Positions 45,104 through 53,642 of a stretch of DNA of 64,000 nucleotides are shown here, piece after piece (the stretch's first letter is position 1; each line of letters starts with the position of its first letter). Source of the stretch: Pseudoalteromonas luteoviolacea (GTDB lineage Bacteria > Pseudomonadota > Gammaproteobacteria > Enterobacterales > Alteromonadaceae); NCBI RefSeq assembly GCF_018100925.1, contig NZ_JAGJEH010000002.1:558001-622000 (forward strand), given 5' to 3'. The translations under genes were made by a program, and so were the position numbers. The notes under the pieces were generated by a model, which saw nothing but the letters and a program-made list of their open reading frames with translations, was not told the DNA's origin and ran no database searches.

Positions 45104-45417
45104 GTAAATAGGATTGGAATACCTAGAAGTTTCTTCTAGGTATTCTAAAACCATGTGGTGCACTAAAAACGAATTTTTGATTAAAACTTGTTCTACCTCA
45201 AATTAATTATCAATATATATCACTTCTGTAACTTTCTGATTAATAACACTGTCTACGAAACGTATTCTATATGGGGCCACATTTGGTATCGCCGTTGAAT
45301 TGGCGACTGGGTTTTTGGCAACGCATAGTGTAACAGCGTGTTGGAGTGGCGGCGCAAAGGTAGTCAGACAGCTCCAGTATGCTGATTTGTTTTTTATCTA
45401 GATTTGAGTAAATTAAT
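45104..45417. other. spacer with terminator and a repeated loop motif
   Basis: About 314 bases with a strong hairpin (45117-45145) at the left and, at 45349-45365, GCGGCGCAAAGGTAGTC, nearly identical to 15775-15790. Otherwise no gene is seen; the promoter of the decarboxylase is expected here. Confidence 0.45.
45117..45145 (+). terminator. perfect 13-bp hairpin ending the RND operon
   Basis: GAATACCTAGAAG (45117-45129) pairs perfectly with 45133-45145 around TTT. It follows the last operon gene by 13 bases. The tail (TAAAACC) is not T-rich. Confidence 0.6.
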
Positions 45418-47385
45418 ATGGATATACGCCTTTTCTCTCCTTATTTCCTTGGTTCTTATGGTGAAAATAATCATGAATTTGAGGATATATTTTTAGAATT
45501 TTTCCGTGATCATGTTTATTGGCGGCGTAGCTTTCACCCAGAAGATTTGCCACCGGTTTCCATTCTTGAAAAGCAATCTTCTCACTACCTTGAAACCATG
45601 GCTAAAACTAAACAGGAGCTGCATAAACTCAGTGCCGATCTAAAGCAATCAGTGCCATTTTCAAATCCTCGTTACATCGGCCATATGGCATCAGATGTGT
45701 TGTTACCAGGTATGTTGGGGCAATTTATAACAGCCTTATATAACCCAAACAATGTAACCGAAGAAGCTGCGCCCGTTACAGTTAAAATGGAGCTTGAAGT
45801 TGGTAATAACCTTGCGGCCATGTTTGGCTACAATTTAGACCCTAGCAACGGCCCGGTTGCATGGGGACATCTTACTTCGGGTGGCACAGTGGCCAACTAT
45901 CAGAGCCTTTGGATGTTTCGCTCTGTTAAATATTATCCGCTTGCCGTAAAACGTTGTGGCGAGCTGGCTGATATTGATTTTGTTGATGGGAAAGGGCGCT
46001 CATTGCATCATATGTCAACATGGGATTTGATGAACCTCTCAATAGATGAAGTGATACAAATTCGCGTGAACTGTTTGAACCAACTCAAAGCGATGGGGGA
46101 TGACAAGTACGATGAACTGATCCAACTACTGAGAGAGCAACGCATTGAACATCAAGGGCATATCGACTTCTTTGAGCAGCATAAAGAGTTAAAACAACCT
46201 GTAGTGTTAGTCCCTGCAACAGCTCATTACTCTTGGGTAAAAGCGATGAAAATACTCGGGATCGGCAGTAAAAATTTATGGCATGTACCAACTGACGAAA
46301 AAATGCGACTTGATCCTGAGGCACTGAGATTACTATTACTCAAAGCAAAGTCTGAAAATCGAACGGTATTGGCCGTAATAGGTGTATTGGGAACAACAGA
46401 ATTCGGCACAGTAGATCCCATTTCCGATATTGTCACCTTACGCGAGGAAATGATCCGTGATGAGTCGCTTAATTACTATATTCACATAGACGCCGCATGG
46501 GGTGGGTATTTATCTTCTGTATTTAGAAATGAAGAGAACAATCTGCGTTCACACGATGAAGTCAAAGCCGGATTTGAGCATTTTCCGTCTGCCAAAGTGT
46601 ACGATGCCTTTGCAGCACTGAAAGATACAGATTCAATCACCGTTGACCCGCACAAGCTAGGTTACATGCCTTATGGTAGTGGTGCATTTATAGCCAGAAA
46701 TAAGAATATGTGTGGATTTGTTGTGCAAGAAGCCGCTTATGTTTTTGATAAAAAGAACCGCTTTGTGGAGCCTGAGCCAAAACTAAACCAACTCGGGCAG
46801 TATATAATGGAAGGCTCTAAACCGGGAGCGGCCGCAGCTGCCAGCTATGTTGCGCAAAATGTTTTGCCATTGAATGCCGAGCAGTTTGGCAAATTACCTG
46901 CCAGTACGATACGGACGACCGAAGTGTTTTACCACAAAATATCAGAATTGAGTGACAAGCTAAAAGGCAAGGCAACGCTCATCACTCCGATGGAGCCTGA
47001 CACGAATTTGATTTGTTTGGCGATAAACCCTGCTGGAAATACCAGTACTCGGGTATTGAATGATTTTACCCGTAAGGTATTCGAGCATATAAAAATTGAG
47101 AAAACGACTCCCTTGTTTAACAAAGAGTTTATTGGTTCATACACCTCTATTTTTAGAAAAAATATCGATGACTCAGTGGCGCAAAGTTTGTGCAGTAAAT
47201 TGGGGTTAGACTCAGGCTCTTTTGTAACTGATATTGAAAAGGCTGAATATCAAGACAACGCATTGTTTGTATTACGTCATACACTAATGAATCCTTGGTT
47301 GTCAGATGATAAAAATGGTGAAACCTATTTAGATATGTATCTAACTTACCTAGAGGAAACAATTTTAAGGTTGATTGAGCAGTAA
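45418..47385 (+). CDS. group II PLP-dependent decarboxylase (tyrosine/glutamate decarboxylase-like)
   Basis: A 655-residue PLP enzyme: substrate loop VAWGHLTSGGTVANY, cofactor Asp/Ala in HIDAAWGGYL and Schiff-base Lys413 in TVDPHKLGYMPYGSGAF. The length and the FSNPRYIGHM N-terminal region resemble the long TyrDC-type enzymes (about 620 residues) more than 470-residue GadB. It removes CO2 from an aromatic or acidic amino acid, giving an amine. No antiporter gene is adjacent, unlike classical acid-resistance clusters. It is cytoplasmic and monocistronic. Confidence 0.92.
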   Translation: MDIRLFSPYFLGSYGENNHEFEDIFLEFFRDHVYWRRSFHPEDLPPVSILEKQSSHYLETMAKTKQELHKLSADLKQSVPFSNPRYIGHMASDVLLPGMLGQFITALYNPNNVTEEAAPVTVKMELEVGNNLAAMFGYNLDPSNGPVAWGHLTSGGTVANYQSLWMFRSVKYYPLAVKRCGELADIDFVDGKGRSLHHMSTWDLMNLSIDEVIQIRVNCLNQLKAMGDDKYDELIQLLREQRIEHQGHIDFFEQHKELKQPVVLVPATAHYSWVKAMKILGIGSKNLWHVPTDEKMRLDPEALRLLLLKAKSENRTVLAVIGVLGTTEFGTVDPISDIVTLREEMIRDESLNYYIHIDAAWGGYLSSVFRNEENNLRSHDEVKAGFEHFPSAKVYDAFAALKDTDSITVDPHKLGYMPYGSGAFIARNKNMCGFVVQEAAYVFDKKNRFVEPEPKLNQLGQYIMEGSKPGAAAAASYVAQNVLPLNAEQFGKLPASTIRTTEVFYHKISELSDKLKGKATLITPMEPDTNLICLAINPAGNTSTRVLNDFTRKVFEHIKIEKTTPLFNKEFIGSYTSIFRKNIDDSVAQSLCSKLGLDSGSFVTDIEKAEYQDNALFVLRHTLMNPWLSDDKNGETYLDMYLTYLEETILRLIEQ

Positions 47386-47534
47386 ATCAGATTGACCTTT
47401 GTCGGACTGCGGCCTGTTACCCACACAAGCGCACAGTCCTTAAAAATGGGCTTAATCAGTTTTTCGTTCTTGGTATCTCAAGAGTATAAAAATTGAGTAG
47501 TGTACCCAGTTTTATATTTTCATAAGGAGAAAAA

Positions 47535-48800
47535 ATGAAAAAAATATGTTTTGGAATATTACTTTTAATTTTGTCTGGTCATGTTTTTGCAAAAAACATA
47601 GCGTACTTGTGCGCTGATCCAGACTTCAAAAAAGGGCATGAGTACAGAGAAGTTGCCTTAAGAAAACTAATTGCTGATAGAAGTGTTGATGCGATACAAA
47701 TTTGCTGGGCACAAATAGGTCTAACAGAACCGCTTTGGATCAATAGACCCCTAGAGATCATGGGGGTAGGTGAAAATACACGCATATATGCCAAAACTAA
47801 ATTTGCAGACAATGCGGCGATGATTAAATTCACACACAATGCCAGTGGCAGCAAAGTTTACAATATGCTTATTGATGGTAGGTCGCGGGCAGCGAAAGGA
47901 ATAGAGGCCATTGGCTTAAATGGTTTTACGGTAGAGAGGGCCTCTATCCGAAACTTTTTAGGCACGAATTTTAAAAACGGATCTGTTGGTCATTACACTG
48001 AGATTTACCCAGCACGTGCGATCCAAATCAAAAATAGCGGCAATATTGATATTCTATTCAATACCATAGAAAACATTGGAGGATATGATACAAGTGCTGA
48101 TAAGTACTTCGATGGCACGAGTTTGGTTGGAAAAATTCATTTAGCACATAGAGGGATTGTGATTTATGGCTCTTTCATTGGGTCAGTCAATGTAACTGGC
48201 AATACCATTAACAATGTATTTGGTTATTTAGATGCAGATGCGATTCATTTACAGGATATACATTGCAACACAGCTTGTTATCCCGGCGTTGTGACCAACA
48301 ATACGATAAATAACTTTGGTAAAAGGGCCATAAAAATCCAAACAGGTAATATTACCGTTCATCGTAACAGGATCATGTCGAGTGGGTTGAGTGACTCTGT
48401 AAATAATAAAACAATTGGTACAACCGGGGCAGCGATATCGTCATATTGTCTTATTTACCCTTGCGAAGGGAATGTTATTTCTAACAATACCATTGATTTA
48501 CAAAGAGCCTTTAGAGGGATACAAGCGAGAGGCCCTCATTTTATAGGCAATAATCAAGTAACGATCCGCAGTAGCCACAAAACAGGTAGAGGTCACCCGA
48601 CCTATGAGTTTTCGATGCAGCTATATGGCGGCATGACGCATTTTGCATCTAACCGTATTGTTGGAAGTGCAAAGAATCCGCACTTTGGCACGACGAACTA
48701 CGCCGATGGTTATTGTGTGAAAAATGTACCGCTAACCGACATCGGGGATATTAAATACGACTGTGAAGCTCGTTTACCTGCTTCGGTAATTATTAGGTAG
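47535..48800 (+). CDS. exported right-handed parallel beta-helix repeat protein
   Basis: A 421-residue protein with a signal peptide ending HVFAK and a long run of short beta repeats (GNTINNVFGYLDADAIHLQD, VVTNNTINNFGKRAIKIQTG, VISNNTIDLQRAFRGIQARG) typical of NosD/pectate-lyase-like beta-helices. Such proteins bind or cleave polysaccharides. No lyase active-site motif is clear to me. AAGGAG precedes the ATG and a hairpin follows. It is monocistronic. Confidence 0.87.
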   Translation: MKKICFGILLLILSGHVFAKNIAYLCADPDFKKGHEYREVALRKLIADRSVDAIQICWAQIGLTEPLWINRPLEIMGVGENTRIYAKTKFADNAAMIKFTHNASGSKVYNMLIDGRSRAAKGIEAIGLNGFTVERASIRNFLGTNFKNGSVGHYTEIYPARAIQIKNSGNIDILFNTIENIGGYDTSADKYFDGTSLVGKIHLAHRGIVIYGSFIGSVNVTGNTINNVFGYLDADAIHLQDIHCNTACYPGVVTNNTINNFGKRAIKIQTGNITVHRNRIMSSGLSDSVNNKTIGTTGAAISSYCLIYPCEGNVISNNTIDLQRAFRGIQARGPHFIGNNQVTIRSSHKTGRGHPTYEFSMQLYGGMTHFASNRIVGSAKNPHFGTTNYADGYCVKNVPLTDIGDIKYDCEARLPASVIIR

Positions 48801-48817
48801 TTACTCATACCGCTCAT

Positions 48818-48840
48818 TGTGAGCCTCTTTGGGGCTCACA
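48818..48840 (+). terminator. hairpin after the beta-helix gene
   Basis: TGTGAGCC and GGCTCACA form a perfect 8-bp stem with a seven-base loop, 18 bases after the stop codon. No T-tract is present. Confidence 0.5.
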
Positions 48841-48987
48841 CCTATGGAGTATAATTTTCAAATTTATATATGCTCCATGTTTAATAATAGGCCAAACAAG
48901 TATTTTCTTTACGATAGCCTTAAGGGCATGTTACTAGACTTATCTATTCACATTTGATTAAAATTCCGGCTTCGTTATACGTTAGTT

Positions 48988-49644
48988 GTGATTGTGGGAA
49001 AAGCTGTGCATCTATTCATATTGATCATATTAATTGTGAGTATCTATTTATACATTGTCTATCTAAATAGGTCCGGTGATAGAAGTGTTACTGAACTTTT
49101 TAGCATCGAACCAGGTAGTCTTGATGTCGTGACAATTGATAAAGTATTTATTACAGATCCTCAAGCTGAGTACATTTATCACGCAGAAATTGATACCAAT
49201 GCTGTTAATCGAGATGGGATCGGTGAGTTATACAAGGCGCGTTATTTTGCCCTAGTCAGTGTGAGTTTTGAAGACGACTTTCGAGAGGTTGCTTTGCACA
49301 GTCTGGAGTACAACCAAGAAAATGAGTTCTATGCAGCAGATGAGTCTGTGTTGGCAAGTTTTTACCCATTGAGCCCGAGCGCATTGATTGAACAAGCGCC
49401 TAGTTCTGGACCTTGGTTGTTATATGTTGATGATGATTGGTTTATTGAGCTACATATCAACTTGGACGTAAATAACGTTTACTTTATATATACTGAAATT
49501 AATGGTCAACGATGCACGTCAATCACAGTGTGGGCTGAAGGGGACTTTTTAACGATTGGCGATATGCACAGCAAGCTAAATCAGCTGATCCGTAAATACG
49601 AAGACATGCCATACCACCGTTTTACAGGTGCAGTGCGTGTGTAA
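48988..49644 (+). CDS. membrane-anchored protein, unknown
   Basis: A 218-residue protein with one N-terminal membrane helix (LFILIILIVSIYLYIVYL) and a soluble mixed alpha/beta domain (YIYHAEIDTNAVNRDGIGEL, FYPLSPSALIEQAPSSGPWL, MHSKLNQLIRKYEDMPYHRF). The start is GTG 48988; GTG 48994 is equally possible, and neither has a clear ribosome-binding site. The family is not recognised. Confidence 0.65.
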   Translation: MIVGKAVHLFILIILIVSIYLYIVYLNRSGDRSVTELFSIEPGSLDVVTIDKVFITDPQAEYIYHAEIDTNAVNRDGIGELYKARYFALVSVSFEDDFREVALHSLEYNQENEFYAADESVLASFYPLSPSALIEQAPSSGPWLLYVDDDWFIELHINLDVNNVYFIYTEINGQRCTSITVWAEGDFLTIGDMHSKLNQLIRKYEDMPYHRFTGAVRV

Positions 49645-49754
49645 ATTTCAACCTACATATTGGCTTATTCACCCGCTTCTAAATTTCTTTTTATTGCTCA
49701 AATAATATTCATTTAGGCCGATAACCTATGCGCATGGATGGGCTTGGAGGAGCT

Positions 49755-50723
49755 ATGAAAATTGAAAATGCACAAATCGAAATGGCAAATAAACATGAAA
49801 GTCGGCTTCATGTTGTTGAAAAGCGAACAGATATATCTCAGCCTGTAGAGGCGCGAGCGCAAATGGCAGAAGAGAAAGTTCAGTTGTATCAAACAGAGGC
49901 TGAGAAGGCTGATATTGATATAAACAGTGATGCCAAGATGTATATTCTTAAGTTGTTGGTTCAAAAGCTAACCGGTGAAGAGGTTGATTGGTATGACGAT
50001 ACAATTGGCAAAGATATTGCTGATTCAGAAGCGAATGTAAACAGCGTAGAAAGTGTAACAGCGCAAGCTGATCAGCCAACCCACGTTATTGTTGAGCGTT
50101 TAACTCATGAGCAGCAATCTAATATCTTTAAAGCTGGCGGGCAAATCCAACTTGAAAGTGGTGAACAGATATCCTTTGCGTTTAAGTCTGTTTTCGCGCA
50201 ATCGCACACTAGCTATCAACGCACTATTGAAGACGTAAATATGAAAGACCCGCTAATTATCAGTTTTACAAACAAGGCTGTCGAGCTTGATAAAGAGCAC
50301 ATGAACTTTGATATTGACGCTGACGGGAAAGCAGACAGTGTGGCCCATTTAAAAAAAGGTTATGGATTTTTAGCACTTGATTTAAATGGCAATAATAAAA
50401 TCGACGATGGAAAAGAGTTGTTTGGTGCTTTGAGTGGCAACGGTTTTGCCGACTTAGCGAAGTATGACGAGGATGGTAACGGGTTTATTGATGAAAATGA
50501 CGCAGTATTTGAAAGTTTAAAAGTCTGGGTGAAAAACAAAAGTGACGATAAGCTTGTGTCCCTGTCTGAGGCAAACATTGGGGCTATTTCACTGCAAAAT
50601 GTCGACACACCACTCAACATCAGAGAGGAAGGCGAGTTAAAAGGTGTCATTCGCAAGTCAGGTTTTTATCTGGATGAGCAGGGTAAACCAAAGTTAGTAC
50701 AGCAGATAGACTACGTTGTTTAA
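49755..50723 (+). CDS. EF-hand-type calcium-binding protein without a signal peptide
   Basis: About 322 residues starting at ATG 49755, which has GGAGGAG; an upstream in-frame ATG at 49728 is less likely. The N-terminal half is charged and helical. The C-terminal third has three Asp-rich loops of EF-hand/dockerin type: DIDADGKADS, DLNGNNKIDDGKELFG and DEDGNGFIDENDAVF. The same layout occurs in a family of proteobacterial proteins of unknown role. No signal peptide is present, so it is cytoplasmic or exported by another route. Confidence 0.8.
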   Translation: MKIENAQIEMANKHESRLHVVEKRTDISQPVEARAQMAEEKVQLYQTEAEKADIDINSDAKMYILKLLVQKLTGEEVDWYDDTIGKDIADSEANVNSVESVTAQADQPTHVIVERLTHEQQSNIFKAGGQIQLESGEQISFAFKSVFAQSHTSYQRTIEDVNMKDPLIISFTNKAVELDKEHMNFDIDADGKADSVAHLKKGYGFLALDLNGNNKIDDGKELFGALSGNGFADLAKYDEDGNGFIDENDAVFESLKVWVKNKSDDKLVSLSEANIGAISLQNVDTPLNIREEGELKGVIRKSGFYLDEQGKPKLVQQIDYVV

Positions 50724-50799
50724 TGGTAAGGTGTGCCTGTTGGGATCCACGACTAGGTATACAAGTGTTAAAGACGGGGTGCCACTTTAAACGTTAATA

Positions 50800-50930
50800 C
50801 GTCACCCTGAGCCCAAACTCGCCACCCTGCCACTCTGAAGTCAACCTTGCCACGCTAAACTTAAGCCAGTCACGCTAATAAACTTAAGCCAGTCACTCTT
50901 AACCTAAACCTGTCACTCTGAACCTAAACT
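50800..50930. repeat. degenerate tandem array of ~20-24 bp units (GTCACYCTGAACCTAAAC-like)
   Basis: At least six imperfect units follow each other, for example CGTCACCCTGAGCCCAAACT (50800), CAGTCACTCTTAACCTAAAC (50890) and CTGTCACTCTGAACCTAAAC (50910). Units resemble the left end of the palindromic element that follows, as if this end had been amplified and then mutated. Confidence 0.7.
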
Positions 50931-51005
50931 CGTCACCCTGAACTCGTTTCAGGGCCCACAACTTCCATTACAAAACATGGATTGCGGGGCAAGCCCACAA
51001 TGACG
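50931..51005. repeat. REP-like composite palindromic element
   Basis: An outer CGTCA/TGACG pair (50931-50935 and 51001-51005) encloses two hairpins: CCCTGAA/TTCAGGG (50936-50954) and ATTG-GGG/CCC-CAAT (50981-51001). This matches the general plan of interspersed palindromic repeats seen in many bacterial genomes. Confidence 0.7.
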
Positions 51006-51096
51006 GAAGCAACGGGGCAAATAATGTATAAGGCATAGGCTGTATATGTTTAAGTGTGCCGCAGTAAATCGGCCACATGATACTGTTCAAACACGG

Positions 51097-51471
51097 TTAC
51101 TGCTCTGTATTGAGTGGTGCACCGAATCCCAATCTATTTCCACTTGGGTCAAGCACTCTAAAGTCTCGAACATTGAAGCTACGATCGGCTATCTCAAGTT
51201 CAATATTAGCTCCGTTCGACACACAAGACTCATAATATTCATCTAAGTTTGTTACATGAAAGAAAATGACGGAAATCCCCGTTGGACCACCTCCTGATGC
51301 GTCTAATTGAAGTTCGAAACCATCTAATGCAACACCAGCTCTGATAGTTGGTTCCCCCCAAATCCATGTAACTGTGAATCCGAGCGCATTTTGAAAATAT
51401 TCAAGACTGAGCTGCAGGTCATTAACTGCCAACACAGGGTTCATCAAGGTTACTTTAGCGCTTTGTGTCAT
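51097..51471 (-). CDS. VOC-family (glyoxalase/bleomycin-resistance-like) protein
   Basis: A 124-residue VOC protein: LMNPVLAVNDLQLSLEYFQN, then GFTVTWIWG, and the second half ISVIFFHVTNLDEYYESCVS ending RDFRVLDPSGNRLGFG. Members of this size act as dimers that bind or modify small molecules; resistance to bleomycin-like compounds is possible but not shown. It stands alone next to the REP-like element. Confidence 0.87.
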   Translation of the reverse strand: MTQSAKVTLMNPVLAVNDLQLSLEYFQNALGFTVTWIWGEPTIRAGVALDGFELQLDASGGGPTGISVIFFHVTNLDEYYESCVSNGANIELEIADRSFNVRDFRVLDPSGNRLGFGAPLNTEQ

Positions 51472-51678
51472 AATTCGTGTCCTTCATTACTTGATAGGCC
51501 CACTCCAGCACACATTAAGATGATACGGGGGGAGGCAGTCTCTTAAGACTGTCAGGTTTAAAGAAATTCTTCAACTGGAATAAATTAAGGTAAAGCGCAA
51601 TGGTTTGTAATCGATTTTTGACTTTTATCTCCACACCTTCAAAGAGTATTTGATTTATTCGTAAGCGAAGGAGGCTTT

Positions 51679-52058
51679 ATGCGCATATTTATGCAAGTGG
51701 TGGTTTATTTTACATTCGTGATAGGAATGAGCAGATGTGCAGTATATAACCCCCAACAACCTGAAATAAAAAGAGAACTTAGTACATGACTTGACAAGAC
51801 AATTGTTTTTTAGAGGAGTCCAAATTTAATAGTGAAGACGAACCAATTGCTTTTAATAATCTTGTCAAACACTCGCACTTGAATTTAACAATACCAGAGC
51901 TAAGAGGTGCGTTGAAGGAGGTTTCTAGCTTGCTCGCAAATGTGGATTTTATCAATCCTGCGCAAGCCTTTATTGTACCCAAAATGATTTTGATAGTAGC
52001 TCATGTGTTGCGCCGAGCTGTTTTGTTTGGGACTAAAAATAGCTCGACTTTTTGGTAG
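51679..52058 (+). pseudogene. frameshifted lipoprotein-like gene, unknown
   Basis: ATG 51679 has an excellent GAAGGAGGC site and encodes MRIFMQVVVYFTFVIGMSRC with a lipobox-like end, then AVYNPQQPEIKRELST and a TGA at 51787. Just downstream a second frame is coding-like for about 88 residues (EESKFNSEDEPIAFNNLVKH, ELRGALKEVSSLLANVDF) with no start codon, ending at 52058. I read one gene broken by a frameshift near 51780-51800. The family is unknown. Confidence 0.5.
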
Positions 52059-52231
52059 GCAATTACCTGATAAAAATGAGGCGCTACGTCTCATTTGGTA
52101 ATTTGTTATGGTGGGGCTAACTTGCTTGATATACAACCGCCGTAACGCTTGTGCTTACGGCAAAGGAAGGTTTTATGACAGTACGGCTTTAACCTGCATG
52201 TTTGACGTTAAAGTCGCTGTCATAAGTCACT

Positions 52232-53374
52232 TTAACGGGCCGTTTCTGCCGCCACTTCTTTTAACTTATCCAAAATGAACTTTTGATTCCGGTTATCTAC
52301 AAAGGCAATCTGATTAGATGTAAATACATTGTGTTTGGTATCCATTGCATATAGCCTCACAAGGCCGGTACTACCCCAAAAGGTGTTTATAAGAGACTGG
52401 TCTTCTTTGGGAAAAGAGTTTAATTCGCCGGAACGAAAATGCAGGATATTAGTGGAAGAAGGTTGTAACTCTGCCTGCTCAGTATACCTTTGCATTTTTA
52501 GACGAATATCAACATAGTTATTGTCGCTAATTTGCACACGCATCAGTGCGAGTGGTCTCAGTGACGTGCTAACTCTGCCGGCATTGGAGGCGACAACTTC
52601 AACAGTAAAATAGGTATGGTGGTTTACTTGTTGGGCTTTAAGTTTTTGCAACTGAGTTTCAATATTGCGAATATCATCTCTAAGCCTCTCATGACGCATG
52701 CTTGATTCCTCGATAACATCTGTGATGTCTTCTTTTACGTCATTGAGTAAAAATTTCAGTGCCGCAAGGTTGATATTAGGCTCCGAGTCTTGGTTAAAGT
52801 CCATTTGTGAGTAGTTACGCGTGATCGTCAGCACTTGGTTTTCAAAATATTTGGCTTCTGCATCATCAATAAAATTACTGAGGTCCCAGCTTTTAAGTTC
52901 GCTAACACGAAACTCGATAAGCGGGTAGTTTAGATTGTTGGGATCTAGATATGCGTCTATTCGTTCAATGCTCTTTTGTAGGTTAGCTTTTGTATTGGCG
53001 ATGTTTTTTAGATCTTGTTTTGCTTTGTCATATGCTGAAAATAAAGTACCAATGGAGAATTCTGGATAATCAATTTTGTCTCCTCGTTCACCGAGTCTAT
53101 TGTATTCATACAATTGGCTTTCTGGAATATAGGGCTCAAGCAAGGCGAGTTCGTCAGTATCGAGAGAGACCTTAAATTGAGGTGAGTCGTTTCGGTTAAT
53201 CGATGCAACCTCAATAACAACTTCAGATGTTTCGACAAAATAAATCTGCCATATTGGCACAATAGCTGCGCCGGCGACCCCGAGAACACTTAGCATGACC
53301 GTTTTTAAATTCTTGTGTAGCTTGCTCTGTAGATTCGCTTTTGGTTCGGAAGTTGGAGAGTTATCTTTATCCAT
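52232..53374 (-). CDS. membrane-anchored coiled-coil protein, unknown
   Basis: A 380-residue protein with one membrane segment near 27-48 (TVMLSVLGVAGAAIVPIWQIYF) after a short cytoplasmic N-terminus. It is followed by helical, coiled-coil-like regions at about 115-150 and 215-250 (RHERLRDDIRNIETQLQKLK) and a beta-rich C-terminal part (HHTYFTVEVVASNAGRVSTS). The bulk is probably periplasmic. No family is recognised. It is divergent from the aminopeptidase at 53643. Confidence 0.78.
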   Translation of the reverse strand: MDKDNSPTSEPKANLQSKLHKNLKTVMLSVLGVAGAAIVPIWQIYFVETSEVVIEVASINRNDSPQFKVSLDTDELALLEPYIPESQLYEYNRLGERGDKIDYPEFSIGTLFSAYDKAKQDLKNIANTKANLQKSIERIDAYLDPNNLNYPLIEFRVSELKSWDLSNFIDDAEAKYFENQVLTITRNYSQMDFNQDSEPNINLAALKFLLNDVKEDITDVIEESSMRHERLRDDIRNIETQLQKLKAQQVNHHTYFTVEVVASNAGRVSTSLRPLALMRVQISDNNYVDIRLKMQRYTEQAELQPSSTNILHFRSGELNSFPKEDQSLINTFWGSTGLVRLYAMDTKHNVFTSNQIAFVDNRNQKFILDKLKEVAAETAR

Positions 53375-53598
53375 TGTGCGGCCTGCTCATTTTTTGTTGT
53401 TAGGCTAAGCGAAAAACAATGGCGATACTCGGGCATAACGAGCAAATAGCTAACAACAATCAGTTCCTAATCCATACACGGCATTTTTACTCTTATTCAT
53501 CGCTTACACATGGTTACTTGTTACCATAAAAGGTAAAGTTCACGAGTTTCAAACCTTGGCTATACTCTTGGTTTAGTTGAGGTGGAATGTTCTAGAGA

Positions 53599-53616
53599 CA
53601 ACACTTTAAAGTGTTG
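53599..53616. promoter_or_regulatory. 18-bp perfect palindrome upstream of the aminopeptidase
   Basis: CAACACTTTAAAGTGTTG is an exact palindrome without spacer, ending 26 bases before the ATG of the M17 gene. Position and symmetry suggest an operator. It could instead form a hairpin in the leader. Confidence 0.55.
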
Positions 53617-53642
53617 CAGGTTTTAATAAACGGATTAATAGC

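Larger units (their letters stand above)
50724..51096. other. spacer filled by repeats
   Basis: The whole central part is a degenerate tandem array and a composite palindromic element, annotated separately. I see no gene. Confidence 0.6.

Noticed and set aside
50800..51005. Possible CRISPR array
   Set aside because: Units are adjacent with no unique spacers, vary in length and sequence, and no cas gene is near.
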